From Patiria pectinifera (lineage: Eukaryota; Echinodermata; Asteroidea; Valvatida; Asterinidae), in the NCBI GenBank assembly GCA_029964075.1, contig CM057149.1:37282900-37346899 (forward strand): 64,000 nt of DNA. The letters are read 5' to 3'. The notes beneath the pieces were generated by a model. The model did not search any database and was not told the DNA's origin. It worked only from the letters and a program-made list of their open reading frames with translations. Position 1 is the first letter of the stretch, and every line of letters begins with the position of its first letter. Made by a program: the position numbers and the translations under genes. This document shows, one piece after another, positions 12,901-24,400 of this stretch.

Positions 12901-13239
12901 CCTTCAAAACTCGAATCAAAAACAAAATTCAACAGTTTACTCCCCCAAAAAAATAATGTCCACCGACGTAATGATGACGTCAACAACATGTATGACTACA
13001 CAGAACTTGATAGACGCACGCACACCATACCTTTAGCGTGGATGTAGATATACGTCATTTTGTAGTAGGGGTGTATTTTTTAATAGTCCTTTACGAAAGT
13101 GCGCCTGTCTAGCTGAATACAAGGATTGCAAATATGAACGAGTTAGACTACATTTAGCAGTATGCCTATAAACCATATGCATGGCAGCCATCTTGCGGCG
13201 CAGGGCATTGTTCCTCATACATAAGGTTACAGACAGTGT
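9931..13239. other. Non-coding; no gene supported
   Basis: Patches near 10,200-10,400 and 11,100-11,400 are more GC-rich and could hold unannotated exons or regulatory DNA. I see no domain, splice-consistent frame or RNA gene. Confidence 0.4.
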
Positions 13240-13680
13240 AAAGTACCATAAACCCCAGTAATAAATACCCCCACTTCCAAAAATCAGGAAACAAAGTCAC
13301 AACTCACCAAGGTGTTTGAGATTCACACCAAATTAAAGCTTATTTGATCATCTTTTCTTTTCCGTTCAATTTTGTGAGGGTAATTCCATGAATTTTATGA
13401 GAAATTTCCAACGAAAGATGAACACCCCTAAAAGTAGTCCTGAAGCCCATCGCCATTTTGAAAAATTATGCCTACGCTCCGCATTGCAAAATAGAGCAAT
13501 TTCAACGGTCCAAATTCCACAGAAATACAAGCCCGCAGTCCTGTTCATGACTTCCATGACCATTCTTCTTTTGTTTTTACAAACCCTCAAGTTCATGGCC
13601 CACAAAATGCTCTTATGGCAGAAAATTTGAGGGCATATTTGCCCGTGTAGCAATCTTGGGCTTATTTATTGGCCCGCAAC
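13240..13680. repeat. Interspersed repeat, inverted copy at 39,840-40,270
   Basis: The copies share, in opposite orientation, the phrases CATGGCCCACAAAATGCTCT, AGTAGTCCTGAAGCCCAT and ATGCCTACGCTCC. The element is at least about 370 bp and has no recognisable protein. Its two open frames on opposite strands at about 13,366-13,653 are unlikely to be genes, because the other copy does not keep them open. Confidence 0.65.
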
Positions 13681-13850
13681 CATAAGGCTTAAGCATGAGT
13701 TGACCTTTTGTGCTGGTCCTGGCTCCCTGCTGTACATTATTACGAGTGCGGCTATTGGTAACCAGCGATTCAACCTCGGCAGGCGGACTAGGCTTTTGAG
13801 TCAAGCTATGGTTGATTATAACATGAGTTGGAGCGAAATAAGTCGAACTA

Positions 13851-14298
13851 CACTCAACCAAAAAAGAAAATCCCCCCTAATACTTTGTTTGTCTAACTCA
13901 AAAACTACTGGGCACCTCTCGCTCAAATAACGACTAATCAGTACAGAAATTCCTTAGCAATCCAGCCATACTCTTTATTTGGCCCAAAACATTTATAATG
14001 TGTACACAATTATGCAATTTATGACAAACTGCTACCGAAAAAAAATTGGCACTTTTGTGTACTTGCAAGGTGAGTGTGAACCACAACTAAGTATACAAAA
14101 GTGGAACTGTTTTCGGTATCATTTGTCATAAATTGTATAATTTCGTACACATTATCACTGTTTTGGATCAAATAAAGAGTATGGCTGGATTGTTAAGGAA
14201 TTTCTGTACTGATTAGTCTTTACTTGAGCGAGAAGTGCTCATAGTTTGTGAGTTAGACAAAAAAAAGTATTAGGGGGACTTTCGTTTTTGGTTAAGTG
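13851..14298. mobile_element. Fold-back MITE, ends CACTCAACCAAAAA
   Basis: The 448-bp element is bounded by TA dinucleotides. The left arm (13,851 to about 14,060) is the reverse complement of the right arm (about 14,095-14,298), including GTACAGAAATTCCTTA and ACTCTTTATTTG in both. A related terminal piece lies near 29,800-29,835. No coding capacity. Confidence 0.8.
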
Positions 14299-14473
14299 TA
14301 TGTTTAAGTATATAGGTTCACGCTCGCACATTCCCATTTACACTAAATTAAAATTTGCAGGAAATTTGCCAAGGTAGCTAGAATTATCATAAAAAGGGTT
14401 TATAGATCAACCAGGACAACGAATACTTTACACTCACGGACGACTGGCCCGGTAGAAATGGCGACATATCGAA

Positions 14474-14606
14474 GAATTTGAAATTGGCAGTGAAACCGAG
14501 GGCCTCTTTGCTGTCCTCTGTTGAGAGGATTTAAAAAGAAAAGGTCCTCGATTCATACAATGGCTTAACAATGACAGCCTCGGTTTCAATGCTAATTTGA
14601 GATTCG
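14474..14606. mobile_element. Small palindromic element, related copy at 29,190
   Basis: The ends AATTTGAAATTGGCAGTGAAA and TTTCAATGCTAATTTGA are inverted relatives. The centre contains CCTCTGTTGAGAGGATTTAAA. The copy at 29,190-29,326 has the same ends and a related centre in the other orientation. It abuts the MITE starting at 14,611. Confidence 0.55.
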
Positions 14607-14610
14607 TCCA

Positions 14611-15078
14611 CAGTGAGGTGCAAAAAGAAGGAAACCCACTTTTGACAGGAATTTTTACATACTTAACTTATTTGAACTGATTTTTTGGTACCATGTACTG
14701 AAGTATAGCTCTTCAACTATACGTGGTGAAAAAAAATCTTCTAAAAAATCGCAAGAATAGTGTTATTAATAGTCACCAAATCACTGTTGCCACGTGTAAG
14801 TCTAGCGTGTAGTGGGTTTTTTTTGTCTTCAAATCAGGCTCCGGAGCTCAGCCAAGCGGATGGAACAAAGCCGTCCGTGGACAAACAAGTTTGGCACGTG
14901 AGATTTGTAAACTACCATATCTCAGAGACAAAATGTGCATTTGCAATCTTTCTTTTTTTCGTCACTTATATTTAAAGATCAATATTTTAATACCATTAAA
15001 TTGAATGCATGAAATATGCTCAACAAGTAGGTGAAAATTGGTGTCAAAAGTGGGTTTCCTTCTTTTTACACCACCCTG
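14611..15078. mobile_element. MITE family B, copy 1
   Basis: The ends are CAGTGAGGTGCAAAAAGAAG and an inverted counterpart finishing TTTACACCACCCTG followed by TA. An inner block includes GCCGTCCGTGGACAAACA and GCTCAACAAGTAGGTGAAAA. Shorter copies lie at 57,725-58,064 and 58,600-58,970. The TA duplication suggests the Tc1/mariner group. Non-coding. Confidence 0.75.
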
Positions 15079-18000
15079 TATTATTATGTTCGTGTCCGGA
15101 TAGGGTCTATACTGGTAGCAAGTCCCTATTTTTTCTAGACACTTTGGGATGCCCTGAAATGGCTTTGTTACAATATAATATAATATAATTATTCTACTCT
15201 GCAACAGTAAGGTTATATAAATTTATAATTTTACCTCAAATTGATTGAATCCCTGATTAGTGCGCTTCCGGTGACATGACATTCATTGATAAAACAAAAA
15301 AAAACAAAAAAATATGGCTTATACAGTAAGTTTGTGATCCATCACCGCTAACTTAAGCTGAAGATGCCAGAAACAAAACTTGTCTGGTCCCATATTGGTT
15401 CGCGCCGTTTCCTTATATAGAGTTGAGACGCAACAAGAAGACTTTAAGACGATCGTATTTTAAAGATATACACTTGGGATGATTTTCATCCACACTAAAT
15501 CTTATTATCCAGTCAATGTGCAAGAAGAGGTAGCGAATTAATTGGAAAAATATAATGGTACGTTGCCACATTCAAATGCACGTCTTACAAATCTGTTAAC
15601 GGCAGATGTGAATGCATATAATTACCACTGTTTTCTTCATTACTTACTGCTTGTGTTTCCTCTCTTCGTGTAATCATCTTTCCCTGTTCTAAGACGTTGA
15701 AGACGACGGCGGCCCATTGACTCTTAAGACTGTCATGAATAATTCAGGCTGACCATCCACCCTTAAGGCTGACCCAGAGGCTGTTTGCGTGCAGTGATCA
15801 CACATCCCTGCAATAAAGAAGAGAAGACAAATGCTCTCATTAAGACGACACCATCACAAATAATCCAGATGCTTTTCATATTCCAAGACAGCATCAACGC
15901 ATCCTCGTGAGACAGAAAGGACAGGGGAAGGTTGGGGCCCTAATGATGCAGATTTTACGACCTCCGCTATATGAAATCACTCATTTCTACGGGGATGCAG
16001 CGCACCGTGTTTTCCCCGACTAGTAACCCGGGCCTGAAGCCCCCTTCGGCCCGTGGCTGGATGAGCAAGCACCGTTACTGTACATACCAGTCGCGCTATT
16101 TGGGAACCTTCGTTGCATGTCATCTGACATGAATATGGATGTCGTATTCGCAGAAGACCGAGGGATGAAAAACGATCTTGCTCTTTTCTCCTGCGGTCTT
16201 TCATTCTTCCTGGTTAACATAATATTCGGACATCCTTAAAATTAACACAAAATTATGTCCTATAATCACGCGGTTAAATTCATTGTTCAATCTCTAATTT
16301 TAACGACAGTAGATGCGTTTCGTAGTTTCGACGATTATCGTCATCAGTCGGCTCGTTACGCAAGTACGGGTCACCAGCGTTAATTTTTTTTAACATGGGG
16401 GAACAAGCTAGACCATTTCAATCATGATGGATCAACAGTGAGCCCTCACTAAATCACAGACTCTCAAAAACTATCCAAAAATTACATATGGCTAATTGAG
16501 CTTTTCCATGGGTATAACTAGACTGATATTACTATTCAAACCTGGGGGAAATGGCACTGAACGCGCTCAAGAAAAATCTTGATAATTATTCCTTTTTTTA
16601 TCTAATAAAAAAAACAGACAGAAACTGTGAAGATTCTTGTGCATCATCCAGTAAAAACAACCGCCATCTTGCAAAGATGGGAAATCTGCTAGTGAATCAA
16701 ATCCCAAAGAAGATTTTGCAAATTCAAATCCCGAGAAAATGAACAATGTGGAATGAACGAAAACACATCTTAAAGGCTTGCCGACCTCCTGCTATTTTCG
16801 AAGATCTGGACTGGGAAAAACGCTACGCTCGGCATGGCAAGCCGATTTTCATCGTGCAGAATTAACCGTGCGTTGATCCCACGCATGCGCGGGTCCACAC
16901 ACGCATGCGCGGGACCAAACACGCATGCGCAGATCACCGCGAGTATGCGCTTATCCACCATCTCTATTTTTTTCACAGGAGTAAACTCGGCACAAGAGCC
17001 CATGCCATATCACAGCGCGTGTGGAGGCCAGTCTTTATCCTGCCCTTTTGGGTTTGTCCAGTCTAGCGTGGTGGCTAAGAGGTAAACGGCCGTGGAAGAA
17101 AGACTCTGAGACGTCCCTGAAAACCCAGCTCATATCGATCCCGGCTTGTCTGGTATTTCTTAGCGTGGCATTCCGATTTATCGGTCACCGACTGACAAAG
17201 AAAATGACAGATACCAACCCAGTCTGTGAAGGACAACGTCTACTTTCCATACGACATCTTGAAAAACAAGATGCATCTTTTTGACACCAAAAAAGATGAT
17301 ACATGTAAACTGTTTCCCCTTACATCCTGGTGCAGTGGCACCTAAAGACACAATCCAACCCTATTAAACTTTTCTTCTTCTATTTTTAGCAATTTGAAAT
17401 TAGCAATTTTTTTAAAGCGAAAATCCTTCTCGTAATGTGGCGGATAAATAAAATCTTACTAGTGGTCGAAGCACTCGGACACTTTGTCCTTGAATTCTCT
17501 CCTTTTTTTTAAATCGTCAATTTCGACTAACTTGCCTCCAGTCGATGTCATCATGCATGACTGGTCACCGTCGTTAGCTGGTTCCTACTGTGCCACACAC
17601 GGCACTGCGCGTGGTATGGCGCGCACATGGTGCAACGATGACGAACAGTAACTTCACACATTACTTACAGAGAGATCGCCCCATCATCAGTCATGCCAGG
17701 GCACAGCTAGGACTGGTGTTGCCATGTACTTTTACCCGTAAATGATTTCATCTGATGGGACGATGGTGAAATTAGCATAGAGTGAATGGCAACACAGTGT
17801 TATCAATTCCGGTATTAGACACATTTTGGTGGGAAGAACAAGCAAGACATTTCAAACAATGAACACAGTTAACACAATGTCAACTTGAATGGCATTTTAA
17901 GTGAATAGAACCAATGAAGCAACCGCCAACCAACCACTAAAAAAACTACAATTACCAACAAGCCAGACAGCAAGCCAGCCAACTAACAAAACAACAAACA

Positions 18001-18239
18001 TACCCGAGATATCATAATGACCAACTAGCCATCCAAACAGAGAGACATCGCTAGCAGTCGCTACCTCTGTCCATCTTTACCTTAAAACACATTCACCAAC
18101 CGTATGTCCTACCAAAGCATCCACTTAAAGGGAATTGGTAAAGGGTTGCAAAAAATATAGCAAATATTGTTACACTGACTTTTTTACGTATTGGGTTCGT
18201 AGATGCTATAAAAACCAAGAAAAACAATCATTTTCCTGT
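15079..18239. other. Non-coding; no gene supported
   Basis: Apart from the 20-bp array at 16,881 there is no recognised feature. From 17,930 to 18,005 the sequence is a low-complexity CCAACAA-type run. Short frames on both strands overlap each other and have no protein character. Confidence 0.4.
16881..16960. promoter_or_regulatory. Four-unit 20-bp array with GCATGCGC (NRF1-like)
   Basis: ACGCATGCGC occurs at 16,881, 16,901 and 16,921, and a worn fourth unit (GAGTATGCGC) at 16,941, so the period is exactly 20 bp. GCGCATGCGC-type palindromes are the known core of vertebrate NRF1 sites and of the sea urchin P3A2 relative. A regular two-turn spacing would place the sites on one DNA face. No transcript start can be shown, so this may be only a short tandem repeat. 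Confidence 0.35.
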
Positions 18240-18320
18240 AGTCTGGTTCCCTGACTCCATTTAAGATGAAACGGAGCAATTTATAGACGTTGGGGAATTG
18301 TAAGGTCAGGGAACCAGTCT
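18240..18320. repeat. Inverted repeat, 17-bp arms
   Basis: TAGTCTGGTTCCCTGAC at 18,240-18,256 is answered by its reverse complement at 18,304-18,320, with a loop of about 47 bases. It is probably a small MITE remnant. Confidence 0.7.
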
Positions 18321-18423
18321 AGCTGGCCTGTACCCGTTCATAGGTGTGTAATCGATTGCAAACAAAACCGGACTAACTAAATATGGTGAACTGGGGCCAG
18401 TATTTGAAAAAGGCCATTTTTTC

Positions 18424-18451
18424 CCAACGCTGGTCGGCCGACCAGCGTTGG
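18424..18451. repeat. 28-bp perfect GC-rich palindrome
   Basis: The sequence is perfectly self-complementary, centred between 18,437 and 18,438 with TGGTCGGCCGACCA as its core. It stands in AT-rich surroundings without flanking terminal repeats that I can see. It could be a protein-binding dyad, a cruciform-forming site or a MITE relic. Confidence 0.85.
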
Positions 18452-21400
18452 AAATTGATACGAAAATACCACTTTTCTTGAAAATGACAGTATACCAGGT
18501 GCCATGATTTTACAGGATGCTTTAGACTGGCATTCACTAACAGGCCAGCAAGTTATTTCAAAATAATTTGGTAGTTTTATCTTTTGATGTTTGCAAATGT
18601 TGTATTTTCCCTTTAACTTGACCTGAATGTAAGGTGAGGATTGCTAACAAGTCGAACAAAACTCCCCTTTCCAAGCTTCCAAAGTTCATTAAAAAAACTT
18701 GCGTCTTCAAAAAAATAATGTCAAATTTCCAAGAAACATAACTCTGCCAATAACAAAATAAGTAGATGATTAATTTTGGTTCTACGGGATGGGATGCAGG
18801 CAGAATAAGTGCAGTACACTATGACTAACGCTATGGGATCGAGGTGTTAACCCTGGACATCTCATTACAGTAAATGATGGAAGGAGGTAACGGCGTGGAA
18901 CGGGGGAGAAGGTTGCAGCATACAAAGAAGACGCCTTGAATCAGCATTGGTCATCTCCCCCACAGAGAGAGATGTCGACCTCTCATCTTTATAATGAGTT
19001 CGAGGTGATTGTAATCGCGTCCAGTCTGAGGTAATAAGCACTTTTGATTCTTCAATCCGGGTTAAGTATGGATAACAAACCTGGTTATCACAATGTGGTG
19101 GTCGTGGTAAACCGTTTGTCCGGTCGCTAATCCAGGTTACTGGAAGGTCAAATACTATTCTTGGTTTTGTAACCTTACCAATATTCCAGAGTCGGATTTC
19201 TAATCTCCGCATTAGCCAAATCCAAAACATACACAGGAAGATGATGCAGTTAAAATATTAAATTGGCTTGCAGCGTAAAGATAGAAACTTACAAGTGCAG
19301 TTATATCTATAGATGTACCAATAAGAGCTGGAGCAACATCGCCGGGAAAAAAGTAATTGAAAAGCTGGGGAACTTGCAACATGCAAAACCCTCATGAAAA
19401 TACTAGGATGGTCGATGTCTCGTAGATTCTATCTATTATTCCTGGTTTATTTCATGATTGGTGTAAACTTTAAAATCAAGACTCGGTGAAATATCGCTCA
19501 TTGAACATACAGCGCATGTAAAAAAAAATATAACAACAAAATTTAGGATGGTCACAGTGGTTGATAGTTAGGATTAGTAAGATCGGTTATGGTTAGATGA
19601 AACGAGGTTAGAGGTGGTTAAAGGTCAGTTAATAGTTTGCTACAATCATTGATGGCGAATAAAATCCGCTAGGGTCATCATGTAAAAAAAAAACAGTATA
19701 ATCGTTTGCAGTGTGTCACCAGAAACGAACCCCATAAAATCATTGTTATGTACGAAGCATCTGTTAGTTGATCATATCGTGCGGGCGTTCGTGGGCAATT
19801 TATTTTCTGCGGGATATGCAGAATCCCTCCATAATGAACTTTTAGTACGACGAGAACGAGTCGTGTTTTAATTATGTTCAAGCAATTCTAGTCACAATTA
19901 CAGACTCTCCACCTGTGGTCAAAGAATACATATTGTCTAGTTCTTAACATCAGGTGCGTTATGTCTAAAAAGGCTTTCTCCTTTGTTATGACAAAACAAG
20001 ATGAAATGAATCGTTGATGTGATTGCTGAAGAGACAATATTCATAATCATCAAGGCTACATAATGGCTAGGAGTTGTTGAATATCCCAAAGCACACAACA
20101 TATTTAGAACTCATAAGCCTACCCAATTTTAACGGAGCGACCTCGGACGACTCGCGTCACCGGACAGCTCTCGACTTCATCACCCTGGCTCAGTATCAAG
20201 TTACGCCTTGACTAACCCCCTCTCATCGAGGGAGGAGGGGTGATGTTCTCCATCCATAGTGGGTGTCAGGAGGACTTGAAGCTGCTCCGTCCGGAGACTG
20301 GAGAAAAATGATGATATGGATATGACAAGATGGCCAGTATGGAAGGCCTGAGTGCATATTATATGGAATGACCCGAATACGGTACTGGCCAGACGCACGT
20401 GTGGCTCTTACTAGCTAGATAGGCTGTATGCAGCATCCAGCGCCATACTATTACGATATTCATATTCCGTGCGGGTGACCCCGTCTCACTTGGATGCGCC
20501 TGACTGCGTTCACGCACAGTCACGATTATCTCATGGCCTGCCGTATACACTTGTTTTTTTGTGTAAAATATGCTTATACTGTGAATAGGTTTGGTTGAAA
20601 TTATACATCCAAGGTTTCAGTAATTACAATATCAGAGTGGCCTCCGTTCTTTTGTGCAGCTCAGCAATTTGGAGAGGTTTTTATCTTTGAAATGAAGAGA
20701 AACGATGCTTACGCTAGCGGATAGCTAATAATACCCACGATGTTTAATAACATGCTGCGTCATATTCAATCATATGAGATGAGGATGTAATGGGACACCA
20801 GGTATATCAACAGCAGACAGGCAATCATCATCGACTCACCTTCATTCAATCATCGTGATTAGAAACAAGATGAGCAAGGAGCCAGGCATATTATGCAATC
20901 ATGGACTGTAGACCGTACATTGTGAGACGCACCAGGTCTGCAGCACTCAGTCGATGGGTGGATGCTGCCACAAATTTCGGGGACTTTTCTCGGACAATCA
21001 CGCTCATCCCGGTCCATTTCCGCCCGGAACAAGAGCAAAATTCTGCATCTCTTGGACTATGGAGGGAGAGTTTAATCATGGAGGAATAAGAACACACCAC
21101 ACGGACTGTTCCGGTACTCGGCGGACAGCAATGTCACGACAGACGGAGGGAAATCCCCTAGTCTCACCGCATCATTTTCAAGGGTCAGGCACAAGCTGGG
21201 TCTTGTCGGCTATACCATCCGCGGAACCAGACTATGTGTAGTACAACATGTACATGTGCTAGCATGGAGGAAGGAATAATATGACACACTATGTTTAGCG
21301 TGTTAATGTTACAAAAGATGCGATGACCACCATCACATTGCTTTTGTGTTGTAACTTGTAAGCAGATACCTTCGCAGGAAGGTGTTCACTCCACTCAACT

Positions 21401-24400
21401 GCAGAAAAAAAAGCATTAGCAGGGAAGAGCGGGGCAAAACACTGACTGTCGATTAGTTGTGATGGTCATTAGTAGTCCACCTACACATTTTGTGCTGTAT
21501 GATACATAAACATTAATGTACCTTGACTGTTCACATCGGCACAGCGAGCCACGATGGCAGGTCAACCAGCACTCATTAGAGTCGTTGGCGCCGTGTTGCA
21601 GATAACTCCTCGTCAGGCCTCGTGATGACAAAAAAATACATCATAGAAGATCAGTCACGGACAATATTGGACGTGGAAGCTGACAGACCGCAGTTTCAAA
21701 GCTCGATTCTGATTACATCCAAGCAATCATGTTTCAAAAAGCCAGCTGTTGTCAAGTCAAAGCATCACATGCGTTACTCAACTCGTGTAGGACTACATGG
21801 CATCATATCATGGCAGTTTCAACGCACAGCGTTTACCATTTACCCAGAACAGGAAATCAACACAAGCGACCGGAATAAAGACAAAAGATTTCTATTATCT
21901 TGATGGTTCAGATATACACGGGAGTCCTCGTGATATTAAAACTGGCTGTTGTTTCTACGACTCGACATCTGACCGGCGAGTGGCTGGGGCGATAGACCGT
22001 GTCTCCTGAACAGTTGACGGCGTCTCGTGATGGGACGCAGCCGGCCAGACACGCGAGTCAAACGTCACTTCATTTCACCAGACGACGATGAAGGGAAGTT
22101 AATCCTTGAGCGTCGGTAGTGACGCAATCAGAAAATCAGGTAGCTGTGATTGGGTTGAATTCTCTGCATTTGGTACGTCAATCTGATTGTGAAATCACGC
22201 AGTGTACAGTTTTATTATTCAGTGTTAAAACGTACAACACAGAACGATAACTCAGCGTTGTTTTGGATCGACTTCCACGACCAATTAGGCCTACCTGACG
22301 ATTCACAAAAACGGAGGATCTGCTCAGTTGCGCATGCTCCAATCAGAATTAAGCTAATATGCAGGTTTGCTAGCTGTAATTCTATTGACTTATTTGATTG
22401 GGGTGCGGATGGAAACTTCCGACCAATGGAAACTCCTCTCCTTCCCAGTTTGCTCATATTAATATGAAATGTGATACTGCATATTGGCGGACCAGATTGT
22501 AACATTTTAACTTCCAAAAAAAAAATCGTGCTTTTTACCCCATAACAGACACCGCATACAAAAAAACAAACGCTAATGTAACGCATATGCAGGCACCAGA
22601 CTACTCCTCATTTGCAAACCTGTTCAAAAATCTTACATATACAAATGATCCAATACCAGTGTGAGGGAGCAGGTAGTGGTGGGTGCGTACTGCTCGACAC
22701 CCTGGGGACGAGGTTGACATTCCTCCATTCCTATTCCATCCGTGTCCAAATGTATGGTTATCAAAGACAAGATGTGAAGACTGAAATCCATCGATTGTAG
22801 TTGTGTACTGGGGTGGGGATAATGTGTAGCATACCGTGGTGGAAGCGTGTATGCGGGGGTCATTCACCCACTGTACATTGCACATTGTATCTTTTTTAAG
22901 ACGCAAAAGAAGGAGAATTGTGGACTAAGATGGCTGCCATTGTCAGTGTGTCCTTTCATGTTGTGGGTTAACTTGAACAAAAGACAACTTACGAGTAATG
23001 TAGGGAATGTGCACCTTTCGTTGACTGGTTCATTTAATACTCGGCTTGTGGAGGAGTGTCTTTTTATCCATTCGTCGGACACTGTTTCCAAAAAAAAAAG
23101 GTAAAGACTATGTGACCTACCCGATCCAATTCAGGAAAAAATGATTTAAAAATGGTATCTCCCATCATTTTTTTTTCAGTTGTGACGTTGAGACAAGCTA
23201 TCATTGGATTTTTGCAGATCGAGTGACTGCGCATGTGCATGTTCAAAGTAACATACGAGGGTTACGATAGTGGTAACAAATTCCCACAAACCTTCTCCAA
23301 TATCCCGGTACGGGTAATAATTTCTATTACTATTAGGGGTGGACAAGAAATGGGCCTACTGATGGCCGTGTACTTCTAACATCTGTTCATACTGTTCTGC
23401 ATCGTTTGGATTTGTTTGGGATGAGGCTCAAGGGATTTTCTTCACAATGTCATGTTGTGATTTTGTTCATTTTGTGCAAGTTTGATTTCTCGTGTTTGGT
23501 CAAAACAAAACGAAAAGGTTCACCATCGCACGTTATGCTAAATACGTGTAGGTCTACATGTAGTTATTGCACGACGTTCTTTTTTTAGGTATCCAACGTT
23601 AATCGTTGATGCTTCGATGACACTTTCTAGGACCGGGAAGTTCAGACTATTGTTTGTTTGGAGTTGTGGGATTGTTTGGGGGTTTAGTTTTTAGTTGAAT
23701 TTAGAAGGGTTTTGGTTTGAATATAGCTTCAGTCTGATTATAAACCGTTTCACATCTTGACCCGATCGTGGTTTGATATTGTGCGGATTGGCATAGTTTG
23801 GTCCTATCTGGTTTGACAGGAGGTTTAGTTTGAAATTAAAATGTTTCATTATCTTGGATTAGTTCTGTGAAGCATCGTTCTGTGGTTAACTCGAGATTGG
23901 TTTAGTTTATGAAGACGATCACATCATACTGTTCTATGACTTGAACGCCGAGACTTTATGGTGCCACCGCAAACTTGCGGGCTAAATCTTGTTCCTTGTG
24001 AAGAACAAAACCCAAGATAGAATTTGCATCAAATATACTAACGTTACGTTTACAACACCTACCAGCAACTTGCGCGACCACGTACTAATTACAATTCAAA
24101 TAGGCGGAAGTTTACATAGAATTACAATAACTTAGGGACTTAGACTTGCTATACCAGTCCCAAACCTGTACTGGATAAAAGAACAGAATAGATTTTGGCA
24201 TGCGGTACGCCCATAATACGCGCACACGGCATTGTGCTTTACTACAAGACGCACGCATGCTATACGTCATGATTGACATAAGTGACTTCATGATGAAAAA
24301 CTACTGAGACAGCGATGTTGCATTATTGCTCATCAACTAGGAAACCATTAAACTTGGAACAAGAAACGAGATGGGAGTGGCATTGAAGATTAACCAAAAT

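Noticed and set aside
18865-19230. 121-codon minus-strand frame
   Set aside because: No recognised domain, no convincing splice sites in frame and no neighbouring exon. One chance frame of this length is expected in 64 kb.
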